From the NCBI GenBank assembly GCA_946221385.1, contig CAMIGX010000017.1, forward strand, positions 1 through 19,690: a stretch of 19,690 nt of DNA, read 5' to 3'. This stretch comes from an uncultured Propionimicrobium sp. Lineage in GTDB: Bacteria > Actinomycetota > Actinomycetes > Propionibacteriales > Propionibacteriaceae. Under the pieces are notes generated by a model that was not told the origin of the DNA, did not search any database, and saw only the letters and a program-made list of their open reading frames with translations. The position numbers and the translations under genes are program-made. Shown in pieces: positions 7,149 through 15,331 of the stretch. Within the stretch, counting starts at the first letter, position 1. Every line of letters starts with the position of its first letter.

Positions 7149-8663
7149 GTGACCAATGGACGCCCACCCCGAGGCCCGCGAATTGGCGCTAGCAAATTCG
7201 TCTGGACCGCTGTCATAGCTGCCAGCGTCGGACTCGCTGCGACGCAAGCTGCCGCGTTCGCCGACCCGACCGATGGGCCGACTGCGACCGTGCCGCTGCC
7301 CACCCGCACCACGACGCCTAAGCCCGTCAACGGCACCGCCAGCGCGACGCCGACGCAGACCCTGCGCTCCTTGCCGCAAGCTCCGCCACCGGCTACCCCG
7401 ATCCCGACGCGTCCTTTGACGCGGATGGATCCGTCCTTATGCCGATTCTTCGATTGGAACGAGTCGGTCGATAATGTGCCGCGCAATCCATGGTTTTTAG
7501 AAAAACTCCAAATGGAGCAGGTGTGGCGGCAAGCCACCGGCAAAGGCATCAAGATCGCCGTCATTGACACTGGCATTTCAACCGCTGGGTCGGCCTACCT
7601 ACCGGAGACCAGATTCAGCTCGTACACCGTCGTCTATGACAACCAAAAAGACGTCCAAGAAGGTTACGACTGCGAACACGGCACGAATGTCGCTGCGTTG
7701 ATCGGGGCTGAGCGGGTGCCTGGCATGCCGAGTAATTTCGGCGGCATTGCGCCCGAATCTGAGGTCATCGGCATCCGCGCGCTGCATTCGTCCACCGAAA
7801 CCCAGCCCTATGACCAGACTGTCGCCGCGATCCGAGAGGCCGTCAAGATCCCTGACCTGCGCATCATCAACATTTCGCAGACCGGCGACTATGACCGGGC
7901 GGACTATGCTGCGGCGATTCAGGAGGCCATCGACAAGGGCATCATCGTCGTCGCGGCCGCCGGAAACCGAAGTGCGCTCGAAGGCGCCGCAGCGGCCTAT
8001 CCTGCGTCCTATCCCGGCGTCATCGCCGTCGGCATGACTGGTCGTGACGGATCACCCGCGCCGAACTCCTATTCCAGCCGCTATCAGCAGGTCACCGTCG
8101 GAGCGCCCGGCGTCGACATGGTGTCGGTCAGCCCGTCCGATCCCGACTGGGATCCGCAGCGCCCCGGCGAACGGCAGATCTATCGATTCGCATCGGTCGG
8201 CACCGCTGGCGGCGGCAATGAATTCGCCGGCACCTCGTTCGCGGCGCCGATCGTCAGTGGTGTCGTTGCGCTGCTGCTAGAGCAGGCAGACGCCCGCGGC
8301 GTGCGGTTGACCCACGAGCAGGTAGCGAAGATTCTTCGTGACACTGCCGACCCGCCAACCACCAATGCCCCTGATCCGCAGATCGGTTGGGGCATCGTCA
8401 ATCCGCTGCGGGCGCTGACGGGCGTCGATGCGGAAGTGCCTACCGCCCAGCCCAGCCGTGACGCGCTAGATACCGAATATCCATATGTGCACTATGTCGA
8501 CGAACGGGCCCGTAACACCGCGCTGATCAGCGGCGGCATCCTGATGGCGCTGGTGCTGACCGGCATTGGCGCTCGAACCGCTATTCCGGCGGCACGACGC
8601 AGACGTGGCCGGCCAGCCGCCCCAGGCGAGAGTTTCGTCAAGTCTGGCCGAAAAGAAAAGTAG
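7149..8663 (+). CDS. mycP: Mycosin, type VII secretion-associated subtilisin-like protease
   Basis: A 504-aa membrane-anchored S8 serine protease. An N-terminal signal sequence (~residues 15-38, ending AAAFA) is followed by a Thr/Pro-rich stretch (~40-90). The catalytic domain then shows IAVIDTG (D140), CEHGTNVAALI (H178), the oxyanion AAGN (N273) and GTSFAAPIVSG (S363). A C-terminal transmembrane helix (~458-480) and an arginine-rich cytoplasmic tail complete the mycosin layout. C98, in the N-terminal extension, and C175, just before the catalytic His, sit where mycobacterial mycosins have a disulfide tying the extension to the core. In the family MycP is needed for stability of the ESX membrane complex. 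The start is a GTG with no Shine-Dalgarno. The gene converges with eccC across a terminator hairpin. Confidence 0.95.
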   Translation: MTNGRPPRGPRIGASKFVWTAVIAASVGLAATQAAAFADPTDGPTATVPLPTRTTTPKPVNGTASATPTQTLRSLPQAPPPATPIPTRPLTRMDPSLCRFFDWNESVDNVPRNPWFLEKLQMEQVWRQATGKGIKIAVIDTGISTAGSAYLPETRFSSYTVVYDNQKDVQEGYDCEHGTNVAALIGAERVPGMPSNFGGIAPESEVIGIRALHSSTETQPYDQTVAAIREAVKIPDLRIINISQTGDYDRADYAAAIQEAIDKGIIVVAAAGNRSALEGAAAAYPASYPGVIAVGMTGRDGSPAPNSYSSRYQQVTVGAPGVDMVSVSPSDPDWDPQRPGERQIYRFASVGTAGGGNEFAGTSFAAPIVSGVVALLLEQADARGVRLTHEQVAKILRDTADPPTTNAPDPQIGWGIVNPLRALTGVDAEVPTAQPSRDALDTEYPYVHYVDERARNTALISGGILMALVLTGIGARTAIPAARRRRGRPAAPGESFVKSGRKEK

Positions 8664-8683
8664 AGCTGAGCGAGGTCTCCGCC

Positions 8684-8733
8684 AAAAATGCTTGACGCCG
8701 AGCCAGCCCGGGTGGGCGTCAGCTCGGCGTCAA
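8684..8733 (-). terminator. Intrinsic terminator between mycP and eccC
   Basis: TTGACGCCGAGC (8692-8703) and GCTCGGCGTCAA (8722-8733) form a perfect 12-bp stem with an 18-nt loop. On the minus strand the stem is followed by GCATTTTTGG (T-run opposite 8684-8688), which makes it a good terminator for eccC. On the plus strand no T-run follows, although the hairpin could still slow transcription from mycP. Confidence 0.75.
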
Positions 8734-8767
8734 ATATGGCTCGGACCATAGGCAGCGCGGTTGAGCG

Positions 8768-11700
8768 TTACTGTTCGGCAGCCTCTTGGGTCTCAGGCAA
8801 GATCGCGGTCTGCACCAAGCCCTTGCCGGTACGCGTCACGTAGGTGCCGCGACCTGGCGGCATCGGCGACGGCTTGACCTCGCCGAATAGTGCACCTTCG
8901 TCCTTATTGCCACTCATGATCAACGCCGGGTTGATGGCGTCCTTCATGCGCGTGAACAGCGGATCGGAGAACATCGAGCGGCCCACACCACCAGCCGAGC
9001 GGGCGACGATGATGTGCAGACCGATGTCTTGGGCTTGGCTGACATAGGGCGCGAACACAGCCAGCGGATTGCCCGTCGAGGTGGCGACTAGTTCGTAGTC
9101 GTCAACGACGATGAACAGCTCCGAACCAGCCCACCAGGAACGGTCACGCAACTGCTGCTGGGTGACGTCTGGGCCAGGCAGACGGACCTTGACGGCCTCC
9201 GCGCACTGGTTGAGCAAGTCAGTCGCGGCAGCCTGCGACGCGGCATAGCCGAGCATGTGATCGGTCTCGACGTGACCCAGCAGCGCCCGTCGATAGTCGA
9301 CGATGACGAGCTTGGCTTCGTTGGGCTGGTAGCGGGTGACCAGACCATTGAGCAAGATCTTCAGCAGGTTCGACTTGCCCGATTGCGGCCCACCGATGAT
9401 CGCCAAGTGCGGCTCGGCGACCGGATCGAAGAAGACCGGCGCCAGGTCGGACTCGTCGATCGCGAACGGAATGCCACGGTTGACGCCGTCGTAGCTGATC
9501 TCGGGCAGCGCCGCGCTGGGCAGCTCGGCGGGCAGCATCCGCACCTCGGCAGCGCGCGGGCCGGTCCACAGCTGATTCATTTGTTCGATCATCTTGCGCT
9601 GGCCCTCAGCGACGCTATCTGCGTCCTCGACGCCATCGACGCGCGGCAGACCCACCAGCATGTGCAAGCCGTCCGCGGTCACACCACGTCCTGGGCGACC
9701 AGCCGGCACCAGAGCCTGCACTTTACGGTTGATTTCGGAGTCGAAAGCGTCACCGAGCTTGAGTTCGATACGCGTCTGCAAGGAGTCACGCAGCGCAGCC
9801 CGAATCTCAGACCACTTGTTAGCCGAAACCCAAACGTGAATGCCGAAGCCCAAACCACTCGCGGCGATCTGGGTGATCGTCGTCTCCAACTCCTCGAACT
9901 CGGCGCGCAATGTGCCCCAGCCGTCAATGATCAAGAAGACGTCGGTCGGGAAGCGGTCTGGCTGAATGGTGCCGTCACGGCGACCGCGTCGATAGGAGGC
10001 CATCGAGTCGATACCGAGTTCAGCGAACATCAATTCGCGGCTGGTACGCATCGAGTTGATTTCAGCGACGGTACGACGCACCCGGTCAATATCCAGACGA
10101 CCACATGCCGAACCCATGTGCGGCATCGAACGCATCGACGCCAGACCACCACCGCCGAAGTCGAGGACATAGAAACCGACCTCTTCCGGGGTGTGCGTCA
10201 ACGCCAAGCCAGCGCACGCAGCACGCAAGCCCATCGACTTACCCGACTGCGGACCGCCAACGATCGCCATGTGACCACCCGAACCGGAGAAGTCCTCAAA
10301 CATCGGGTCACGACGCTGGTGGCGCGGCTTGTCCACCAGCGCGACCGGGGCGACCAGGCGGCCCTGCAGCTCAGGATTCAAGACCTGCAGACCGCGTCCA
10401 GCGACCTCGCCGAGCGGGCCAAGCAGCCCGTCCATGGTTGGTGGATCGTCCAGCGGCGGCAGCCAAACCTGGTGCGCGGGCCAGCCGTGGCCACGCAGCC
10501 GTCCGACGACCAAGGAAAGCAGGGTCTCCTCTTCCTCCTCCTCGTCTCCAGACTCAGCCGCAGCCGTGGGCTTTTCTTCCTTGTCAGGTTCGGGCTCGGG
10601 CTCGGGCAGCGCATTCTTCGGCGGTTCGACGACCGGCACGTAGTCGCTGGTGAACTCCAATACCGGCGGGGTCCAGCTGCGTTCTGGGACCGTCAACGTC
10701 AGCTCAGGTGAACTGCCGGACTGGGGAGCCGACGGAGTCGGCGAACCATGCCAGGGGCCAGAAACATAGGCAGCTTTGAATCGCACCAAGTCCTTAGTGC
10801 CGTCCTTGAGATAGCCGTTACCGGGACCTTGGGGTAGCTCGTAGGCGTCCGGGACGCCGATGATGGTGCGCGATTCGGCAGCCGAGAAGGTACGCAGAGC
10901 CAAGCGATAGGACAAGAAGGTGTCCAGACCACGCAGCTTTCCTTCTTCGAGTCGCTGCGAAGCCAGCAGCATGTGGACGGCGATAGAACGACCGACACGA
11001 CCGATCTGCAAGAACAGTTCGAGGAATTCCGGCCGGGCCGTCAACAGCTCGGAGAACTCGTCGACGACGATGAACAGCGACGGCATCGGGTCTAGCTCAG
11101 CGCCGGCTTGACGAGCCTTCTCGTAATCTTCGCGGTTCTTGAAGTTGCCAGAGGCACGCAAGACCTCCATTCGCCGGTCCAACTCGCCACCGATGGCGTC
11201 TTGCATGCGGTCCACGAGCGTCAGCTCGCCTTCCAGGTTGGTGATGACCGCGGAGACGTGCGGCAACGAGTCCAGGCCGAGGAAGGTAGCGCCACCTTTG
11301 AAGTCAACCAGCACGAAGTTGAGCTGTTCAGTGTCGTGCACCATCGCCAAGCCGAGTACGAGGGTACGCAAGAACTCCGACTTACCCGAACCGGTAGCGC
11401 CGATACAGATGCCGTGCGGACCCATACCGCCTTGCGCGGATTCCTTGATGTCTAGCTCGACGGGTCGGCCGTCCTCACCGGTACCGAATGGGATGCGCAG
11501 GTGTTGATGTAGTGGACGCGGCTTCCAGGCTTGGCGGACGTCCAAAGTCAGCGGATCGCCGACGCCCAGCATCGCCGGGTAGTCCTTCGGCGGTTCAAAG
11601 ACGACCTCTTGGACGGCCTCATCATCGTCAGTGGCGACCACTGGCAGCCGATAAGGCGAGATCTGGCGGGCGAGCATTTCGCAGTAGACCAGCGGCACCT

Positions 11701-12844
11701 GATCGGGCCGACCGAGCTGCGTGTGCGCGTGCACGCCCTTGTTGGTGCGACGGTGCAAGACCAGATTGTCGCCGACTTCCAAGACCGCGACGCCCTTGTC
11801 GATGCGCTTGGGGACGGTCAGGTCGCCAGTGATGTACAAACCGGTCGCTTTGGTGCCGGGCAATCCGAAAGAGGCCGAATCGACGTCTGAGACGCCGTCG
11901 ACGACTACCAGAATCAAGTTGGGCTGCTCGTCACTGCCCTGGGCGCGGGCGCCCAGCCCGCTCAATTCATTCGCAGAAGTCGCAAATAGCCGCACCGATC
12001 CGGCGCCGTCATTTTCAGCCGGCGATTGCAGATGCGGCAGCCACTTGACCCATTGCCAAAGCGGCTGATTGTTGGGATTGGCGCACACCATGACCCGCAA
12101 ATCATTCGGCGCATGCCAGGTGACGGCTTGCGAGACCATCGCGTAGGCCAGCCGGCGACACTTTTCGGGATCGCCGACCAAGCGGATCTGTTCGAAGCCG
12201 TCCAAGTTGATCGAAAGCGGCACCCCTGGCACCAAGCGGTGGGTACGCAAGAAGCGGCGCAAGGCGCCGGTGGTCAACGGCTCGAGATCTTCGATCGGCT
12301 GCGCCTCGGGGGGCGTCAGGCGCTTGGCGAACTGCTGGGCACCGACCGAGACCCGGACGGCGGAATAGTCTTCGTCTTCACGGCGGCGTTCCCACATCCG
12401 CTTGTCGCCGACGATCGTCCACAAGATATTGGGATCCGGATGCCGGAAAGCGACGGCCTTGCGCTGGTCGTCGGCGGCTTCGCGGACCTGACGGCGGGTC
12501 TGGCCGAGATATCGGAAGTAGTCGCGTCGGTTAGCGTCGAGTTGCTGCGCCTGGTCGTCATTGCCGCGTCCGGTCTGGCTGAGCATCATGCCCAGCATCG
12601 AGATGCCATAAAGCACACCGACTACTGCGCCCATCGGGCCTCGACCGCGACCCATGCCGCCGCCCATCATCATCAGACCCATGGCGAGCGCGCCAGCGAC
12701 CATCGGCAGCATCCGCAAGACCATGCCAAAACCGCCCTTGGCCTGTGGCGGCGGGATCTCAGGCGGCGGTTCGAGCAGGATGTCGCCGCGCGGCATGGCA
12801 GGGGGAACGACCCGCTTGGGGCGGGTGAAGGTGACCAAACCCAT
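8768..12844 (-). CDS. eccC: Type VII secretion ATPase EccC (three FtsK/SpoIIIE domains)
   Basis: A 1358-aa single-chain EccC, the motor of the ESX translocon. The N-terminal RPKRV-VPP-MPRG segment leads to two transmembrane helices (~43-65 and 71-90). Three FtsK-like ATPase domains follow, with Walker A GATGSGKS (482-489), GGPQSGKS (863-870) and GGPQSGKS (1151-1158). Walker B is IVVDE (592-596) in domain 1, but IIDGW and VVDDY in domains 2 and 3, which lack the catalytic Glu. This matches the family pattern in which only domain 1 hydrolyses ATP efficiently. A Pro/Glu-rich, strongly acidic linker (~746-774) separates domains 1 and 2. The frame opens at GTG 12859; I prefer ATG 12844, but neither has a clear Shine-Dalgarno. 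It is not split into EccCa and EccCb as in ESX-1. It diverges from eccD and ends at a terminator shared with mycP. Confidence 0.97.
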   Translation of the reverse strand: MGLVTFTRPKRVVPPAMPRGDILLEPPPEIPPPQAKGGFGMVLRMLPMVAGALAMGLMMMGGGMGRGRGPMGAVVGVLYGISMLGMMLSQTGRGNDDQAQQLDANRRDYFRYLGQTRRQVREAADDQRKAVAFRHPDPNILWTIVGDKRMWERRREDEDYSAVRVSVGAQQFAKRLTPPEAQPIEDLEPLTTGALRRFLRTHRLVPGVPLSINLDGFEQIRLVGDPEKCRRLAYAMVSQAVTWHAPNDLRVMVCANPNNQPLWQWVKWLPHLQSPAENDGAGSVRLFATSANELSGLGARAQGSDEQPNLILVVVDGVSDVDSASFGLPGTKATGLYITGDLTVPKRIDKGVAVLEVGDNLVLHRRTNKGVHAHTQLGRPDQVPLVYCEMLARQISPYRLPVVATDDDEAVQEVVFEPPKDYPAMLGVGDPLTLDVRQAWKPRPLHQHLRIPFGTGEDGRPVELDIKESAQGGMGPHGICIGATGSGKSEFLRTLVLGLAMVHDTEQLNFVLVDFKGGATFLGLDSLPHVSAVITNLEGELTLVDRMQDAIGGELDRRMEVLRASGNFKNREDYEKARQAGAELDPMPSLFIVVDEFSELLTARPEFLELFLQIGRVGRSIAVHMLLASQRLEEGKLRGLDTFLSYRLALRTFSAAESRTIIGVPDAYELPQGPGNGYLKDGTKDLVRFKAAYVSGPWHGSPTPSAPQSGSSPELTLTVPERSWTPPVLEFTSDYVPVVEPPKNALPEPEPEPDKEEKPTAAAESGDEEEEEETLLSLVVGRLRGHGWPAHQVWLPPLDDPPTMDGLLGPLGEVAGRGLQVLNPELQGRLVAPVALVDKPRHQRRDPMFEDFSGSGGHMAIVGGPQSGKSMGLRAACAGLALTHTPEEVGFYVLDFGGGGLASMRSMPHMGSACGRLDIDRVRRTVAEINSMRTSRELMFAELGIDSMASYRRGRRDGTIQPDRFPTDVFLIIDGWGTLRAEFEELETTITQIAASGLGFGIHVWVSANKWSEIRAALRDSLQTRIELKLGDAFDSEINRKVQALVPAGRPGRGVTADGLHMLVGLPRVDGVEDADSVAEGQRKMIEQMNQLWTGPRAAEVRMLPAELPSAALPEISYDGVNRGIPFAIDESDLAPVFFDPVAEPHLAIIGGPQSGKSNLLKILLNGLVTRYQPNEAKLVIVDYRRALLGHVETDHMLGYAASQAAATDLLNQCAEAVKVRLPGPDVTQQQLRDRSWWAGSELFIVVDDYELVATSTGNPLAVFAPYVSQAQDIGLHIIVARSAGGVGRSMFSDPLFTRMKDAINPALIMSGNKDEGALFGEVKPSPMPPGRGTYVTRTGKGLVQTAILPETQEAAEQ

Positions 12845-12946
12845 GACCACATAATGCACGGCCCAAGCCGGCTTTTGGGTATCGGCAAATTATCGAGCAG
12901 GTTAACTCACTGCGCGATGTGCCAGAGGGGATGCCATTAGGACGAT
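12845..12946. promoter_or_regulatory. Divergent eccC/eccD intergenic region
   Basis: These 102 bases must hold the promoters of both eccC (-) and eccD (+). A 10-bp palindrome AAGCCGGCTT (12865-12874) sits within CCCAAGCCGGCTTTTGGG. It could be an operator or a 5' hairpin of the eccC message. AGAGGGG (12924-12930) is followed directly by an ATG that opens only an eight-codon frame (12931-12957) ending just before the possible GTG starts of eccD. I cannot assign -35/-10 boxes with confidence. Confidence 0.35.
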
Positions 12947-14365
12947 TTGGGCGTTAATGTGACGGCTGTGAATACCACCGACGAGGACCTCTCGCGCGTG
13001 ACGGTGATGTCGCCGACTCGTCGCGTCGACCTGGCTTTGCCAGACAGCGTGACACTCGGCGAACTATTGCCCAGCATCCTGCGTTTTTCGGGTCATGAAG
13101 GCGGCACGCCCCAAGAAGCCGTGCACGGCTGGGTCTTGCAGCGGTTCGGCGATGACCCGCTCGACCCAAATCAACTGATCGGCAAGCTCGGCATCCGTGA
13201 CGGCGAGACGCTGTACCTGCGGCAGCGCGACAACGCCATGCCCGACGCAGCCTTCGACGATGTCGTGGACGGCGTCACCTATGCCACTGCCAAGCGGCCG
13301 ACCTGGCGTCCAGCCACGTCAAAGTCTTTCGCGATCGCAGTGCTGATCTTGTTGTTGGTCGTCGCGCCGCTGGCGATGGTGGTCTACCACAATGTCTCTA
13401 CCGAGGTCGGCGAACGGGGCTTTTGGGGCGCAGTGATCTGCCTGCTGCTGACGCTAGCCTCAGCGATCTCCGCGATCGCTATCTCGCGAGCCGCTGGCGA
13501 ACATGCCGTCTCAGCGACGCTGGCCTGGTGTTCGGTGGCCTTAGCTGCGATCGGCGGCTGGCAGATTTTGGACGTGCCCGATTTGCCGACTCGCATCGTC
13601 ATGACCTCGGCATTGGTATTGGCGGTTTCAACCGCTTGCGCGCTATCTGCTGGCGTCACCGTCATGCCGCTATTTGCTGCCGCGCTGAGCGCTGGGGTGA
13701 TCTTCATCGCATCGATCGTCGCTGCCGTGATGCCAAACTCAGTGCTGGCGGTCGCCGCGGTGACGCTCGCAGTCGCGCTAGCGATGACCCCGATGATGCC
13801 GAGCTTCAGCTACAAACTCGCGCAGATTCAGCTGCCCGCGCTGCCGCCGAACGCTGAAGCGCTGCTCGCCGATGACGAACCCGTCCAATCAGACATCGTG
13901 CAGCGCGCAGTGCTCGCCGACCGGCTACTCGGCGCATTGTTGACGGCCGCCGCCGTCGTGCTGGTCTTGTGCTCTGTCGTCGTGGTACGTGACGGCCACC
14001 TGTGGTCGGTGCTGCTGGTCTTGGCTGCTGGTCTTGGCTTGATGATGCGCGCTCGGGCTTTCGTCGGCTTGAGCCATCGGATGGCGTTGCTGGTCAGCGG
14101 CGTGCTGATCACTGCGATGGGCGCCTTTGCCGGCCTGCTGCTGATGGATCAGACCCCGCGGGTGCTAGTCGCAATCAGCATCATCGTGCTGGGTGCGGTC
14201 TTCTTGAGCTGGTATGCGACCAGCCGCTACAACAAGATCATTTCGCCTAGCTACGGTCGTTGGGGCGACATCACCGAATGGATCTCGATCATGGCGATCG
14301 TGCCGCTGCTGCTGGGCGTGTTGAACACCTACGGCTGGGTGCAATCGCTTTTCACGGGCGGCTAA
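12947..14365 (+). CDS. eccD: Type VII secretion integral membrane protein EccD
   Basis: A 472-aa protein with a cytoplasmic ubiquitin-like domain (~15-93, RVTVMSPTRRVDLALPDSVT to LYLRQRD) followed by 11 predicted transmembrane helices, the EccD signature. The first helix starts near residue 127. A ~40-residue soluble loop (KLAQIQLPALPPNAEALLAD region) separates helix 6 from helix 7. EccD forms the membrane vestibule of the ESX complex with EccB, EccC and EccE. The start is uncertain. TTG 12947 has AGGAC only three bases upstream, and GTG at 12959 or 12968 would also retain the whole domain. Transcription ends at a strong terminator 29 bases past the stop. Confidence 0.93.
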   Translation: MGVNVTAVNTTDEDLSRVTVMSPTRRVDLALPDSVTLGELLPSILRFSGHEGGTPQEAVHGWVLQRFGDDPLDPNQLIGKLGIRDGETLYLRQRDNAMPDAAFDDVVDGVTYATAKRPTWRPATSKSFAIAVLILLLVVAPLAMVVYHNVSTEVGERGFWGAVICLLLTLASAISAIAISRAAGEHAVSATLAWCSVALAAIGGWQILDVPDLPTRIVMTSALVLAVSTACALSAGVTVMPLFAAALSAGVIFIASIVAAVMPNSVLAVAAVTLAVALAMTPMMPSFSYKLAQIQLPALPPNAEALLADDEPVQSDIVQRAVLADRLLGALLTAAAVVLVLCSVVVVRDGHLWSVLLVLAAGLGLMMRARAFVGLSHRMALLVSGVLITAMGAFAGLLLMDQTPRVLVAISIIVLGAVFLSWYATSRYNKIISPSYGRWGDITEWISIMAIVPLLLGVLNTYGWVQSLFTGG

Positions 14366-14393
14366 TCGTCAGTGGCCCGGACGGTCAAAATTT

Positions 14394-14428
14394 AAATGGC
14401 TCTGTCGCTTAGGCGCAGAGCCATTTTT
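14394..14428 (+). terminator. Rho-independent terminator after eccD
   Basis: AAATGGCTCTG and CAGAGCCATTT form an 11-bp stem, extended inward by CGC-TTAG-GCG with one bulged T, and run into TTTTTCG. Read on the minus strand, the stem is followed by AAATTTTG, so it may also stop transcripts coming the other way. Confidence 0.88.
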
Positions 14429-14617
14429 CGTCCCAGTTGCGCGTTGCAGATCGCTGCGCTTGGACGAGCTAAAGCCCCCTGCGGCGTTGTCTGGTGCGGA
14501 CGAACAGCCAGCTCGCTGATCTAGTTGCGCTCAGCGAGACGTCCTCAGCTGGGCAGCTAGTTCAACGTCATCAGAATTGAGCGCAATGCGCGCCACTTAC
14601 TCACAGCGACGAAATGT

Positions 14618-15331
14618 TCAGCTGAACAAGAGGTCATATTCGACCGGGGTCGGCGGCATCGAGACCCGCGTCAGTCGTCGAGGCAATGCGACAACGATCT
14701 CCGCTTCGCTCATGTTGTTAGTCAGCCGCAGCTGCTGGGCGTTCAAGACGTAACCACGTCGCAGGTTCTCCACACCCCGCGCGTCGACGCCGGACGCAAT
14801 CGTCATGTCACAGGCCCGCAGCGTGTGGACGACGGAGTTCGCGGCCAAGTCGTTCAAGATCAGCACGGCCTGCCAGGCACCCAAGCCCATCCGTACACCA
14901 GTGGAGTCTGCGGTGTCGTCGACGACCAAGCTGGGCCGATACGGCCTGCCCTGGCCGGGCACATCAGCAACGTTGTCGGTGACGTCGATGGTGCCGCCAC
15001 AGCGCAGCACCGCATTGCGCAGCACATCCCAGGCTTCGGGGGTCTGCGTCAAGATCGTGACGTGCGCGCCAAGCAGCACACCGCGGAAGATCAAAATCCA
15101 CTGCATGTAGGCTCGCGCCGAGACCAAGACCCGAGTGGGCTGGGGACGGAATAGTCGGACCGTCAATGGCACACCAGAGCTGCCGACGCCGAGCAGCAGA
15201 CCACTGGGTCCGGTCTGCATCAATACTTGCTTGACCGCCGAGCCGGATTCGTCGGCTGCTGCCCGACGGGCTGGCCGGACCTCATCTCGGTCACGGCGCT
15301 TGGTCTTAGCGGGGCTCTTTGCGGCGCTCAT
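14618..15331 (-). CDS. Unnamed ESX-locus protein, resembles a P-loop-less EccC ATPase domain
   Basis: A 237-aa soluble protein, no family recognised with certainty. The N-terminal 32 residues are basic and probably disordered. From residue 34 the order of elements parallels an EccC/FtsK ATPase domain. LLLGVGSSGVPLTVRLF (45-61) resembles the lead-in strand of EccC (IPFGTGEDGRPVELDI). TRVLVSARAYMQWILIFRG (66-84) takes the place of strand plus P-loop plus helix. AHVTILTQ (89-96) is the next strand, and RPSLVVDD (132-139) resembles a Walker B strand. The Gly-Lys-Ser/Thr of a P-loop is missing, so nucleotide hydrolysis is unlikely. Its ATG overlaps the eccE stop by four bases (ATGA), implying translational coupling and a role with EccE. 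It has no transmembrane helix. The ATPase relationship is my inference. Other possibilities are a split EccE C-terminal domain or a lineage-specific accessory. Confidence 0.8.
   Translation of the reverse strand: MSAAKSPAKTKRRDRDEVRPARRAAADESGSAVKQVLMQTGPSGLLLGVGSSGVPLTVRLFRPQPTRVLVSARAYMQWILIFRGVLLGAHVTILTQTPEAWDVLRNAVLRCGGTIDVTDNVADVPGQGRPYRPSLVVDDTADSTGVRMGLGAWQAVLILNDLAANSVVHTLRACDMTIASGVDARGVENLRRGYVLNAQQLRLTNNMSEAEIVVALPRRLTRVSMPPTPVEYDLLFS

Noticed and set aside
9257..10711. 484-aa plus-strand open frame opposite eccC
   Set aside because: It is antisense to a well-supported EccC ATPase. Its translation is Gln/Arg/His-rich with no family motifs, as expected from codon bias of the opposite strand.
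12026..12940. 304-aa plus-strand open frame opposite the eccC 5' end
   Set aside because: It covers the EccC N-terminus and is a shadow frame with no recognisable domain.
14512..14538. CTCGCTGA/TCAGCGAG hairpin as a terminator for the 237-aa gene
   Set aside because: The stem is perfect but only 8 bp, and no T-run follows on the minus strand.
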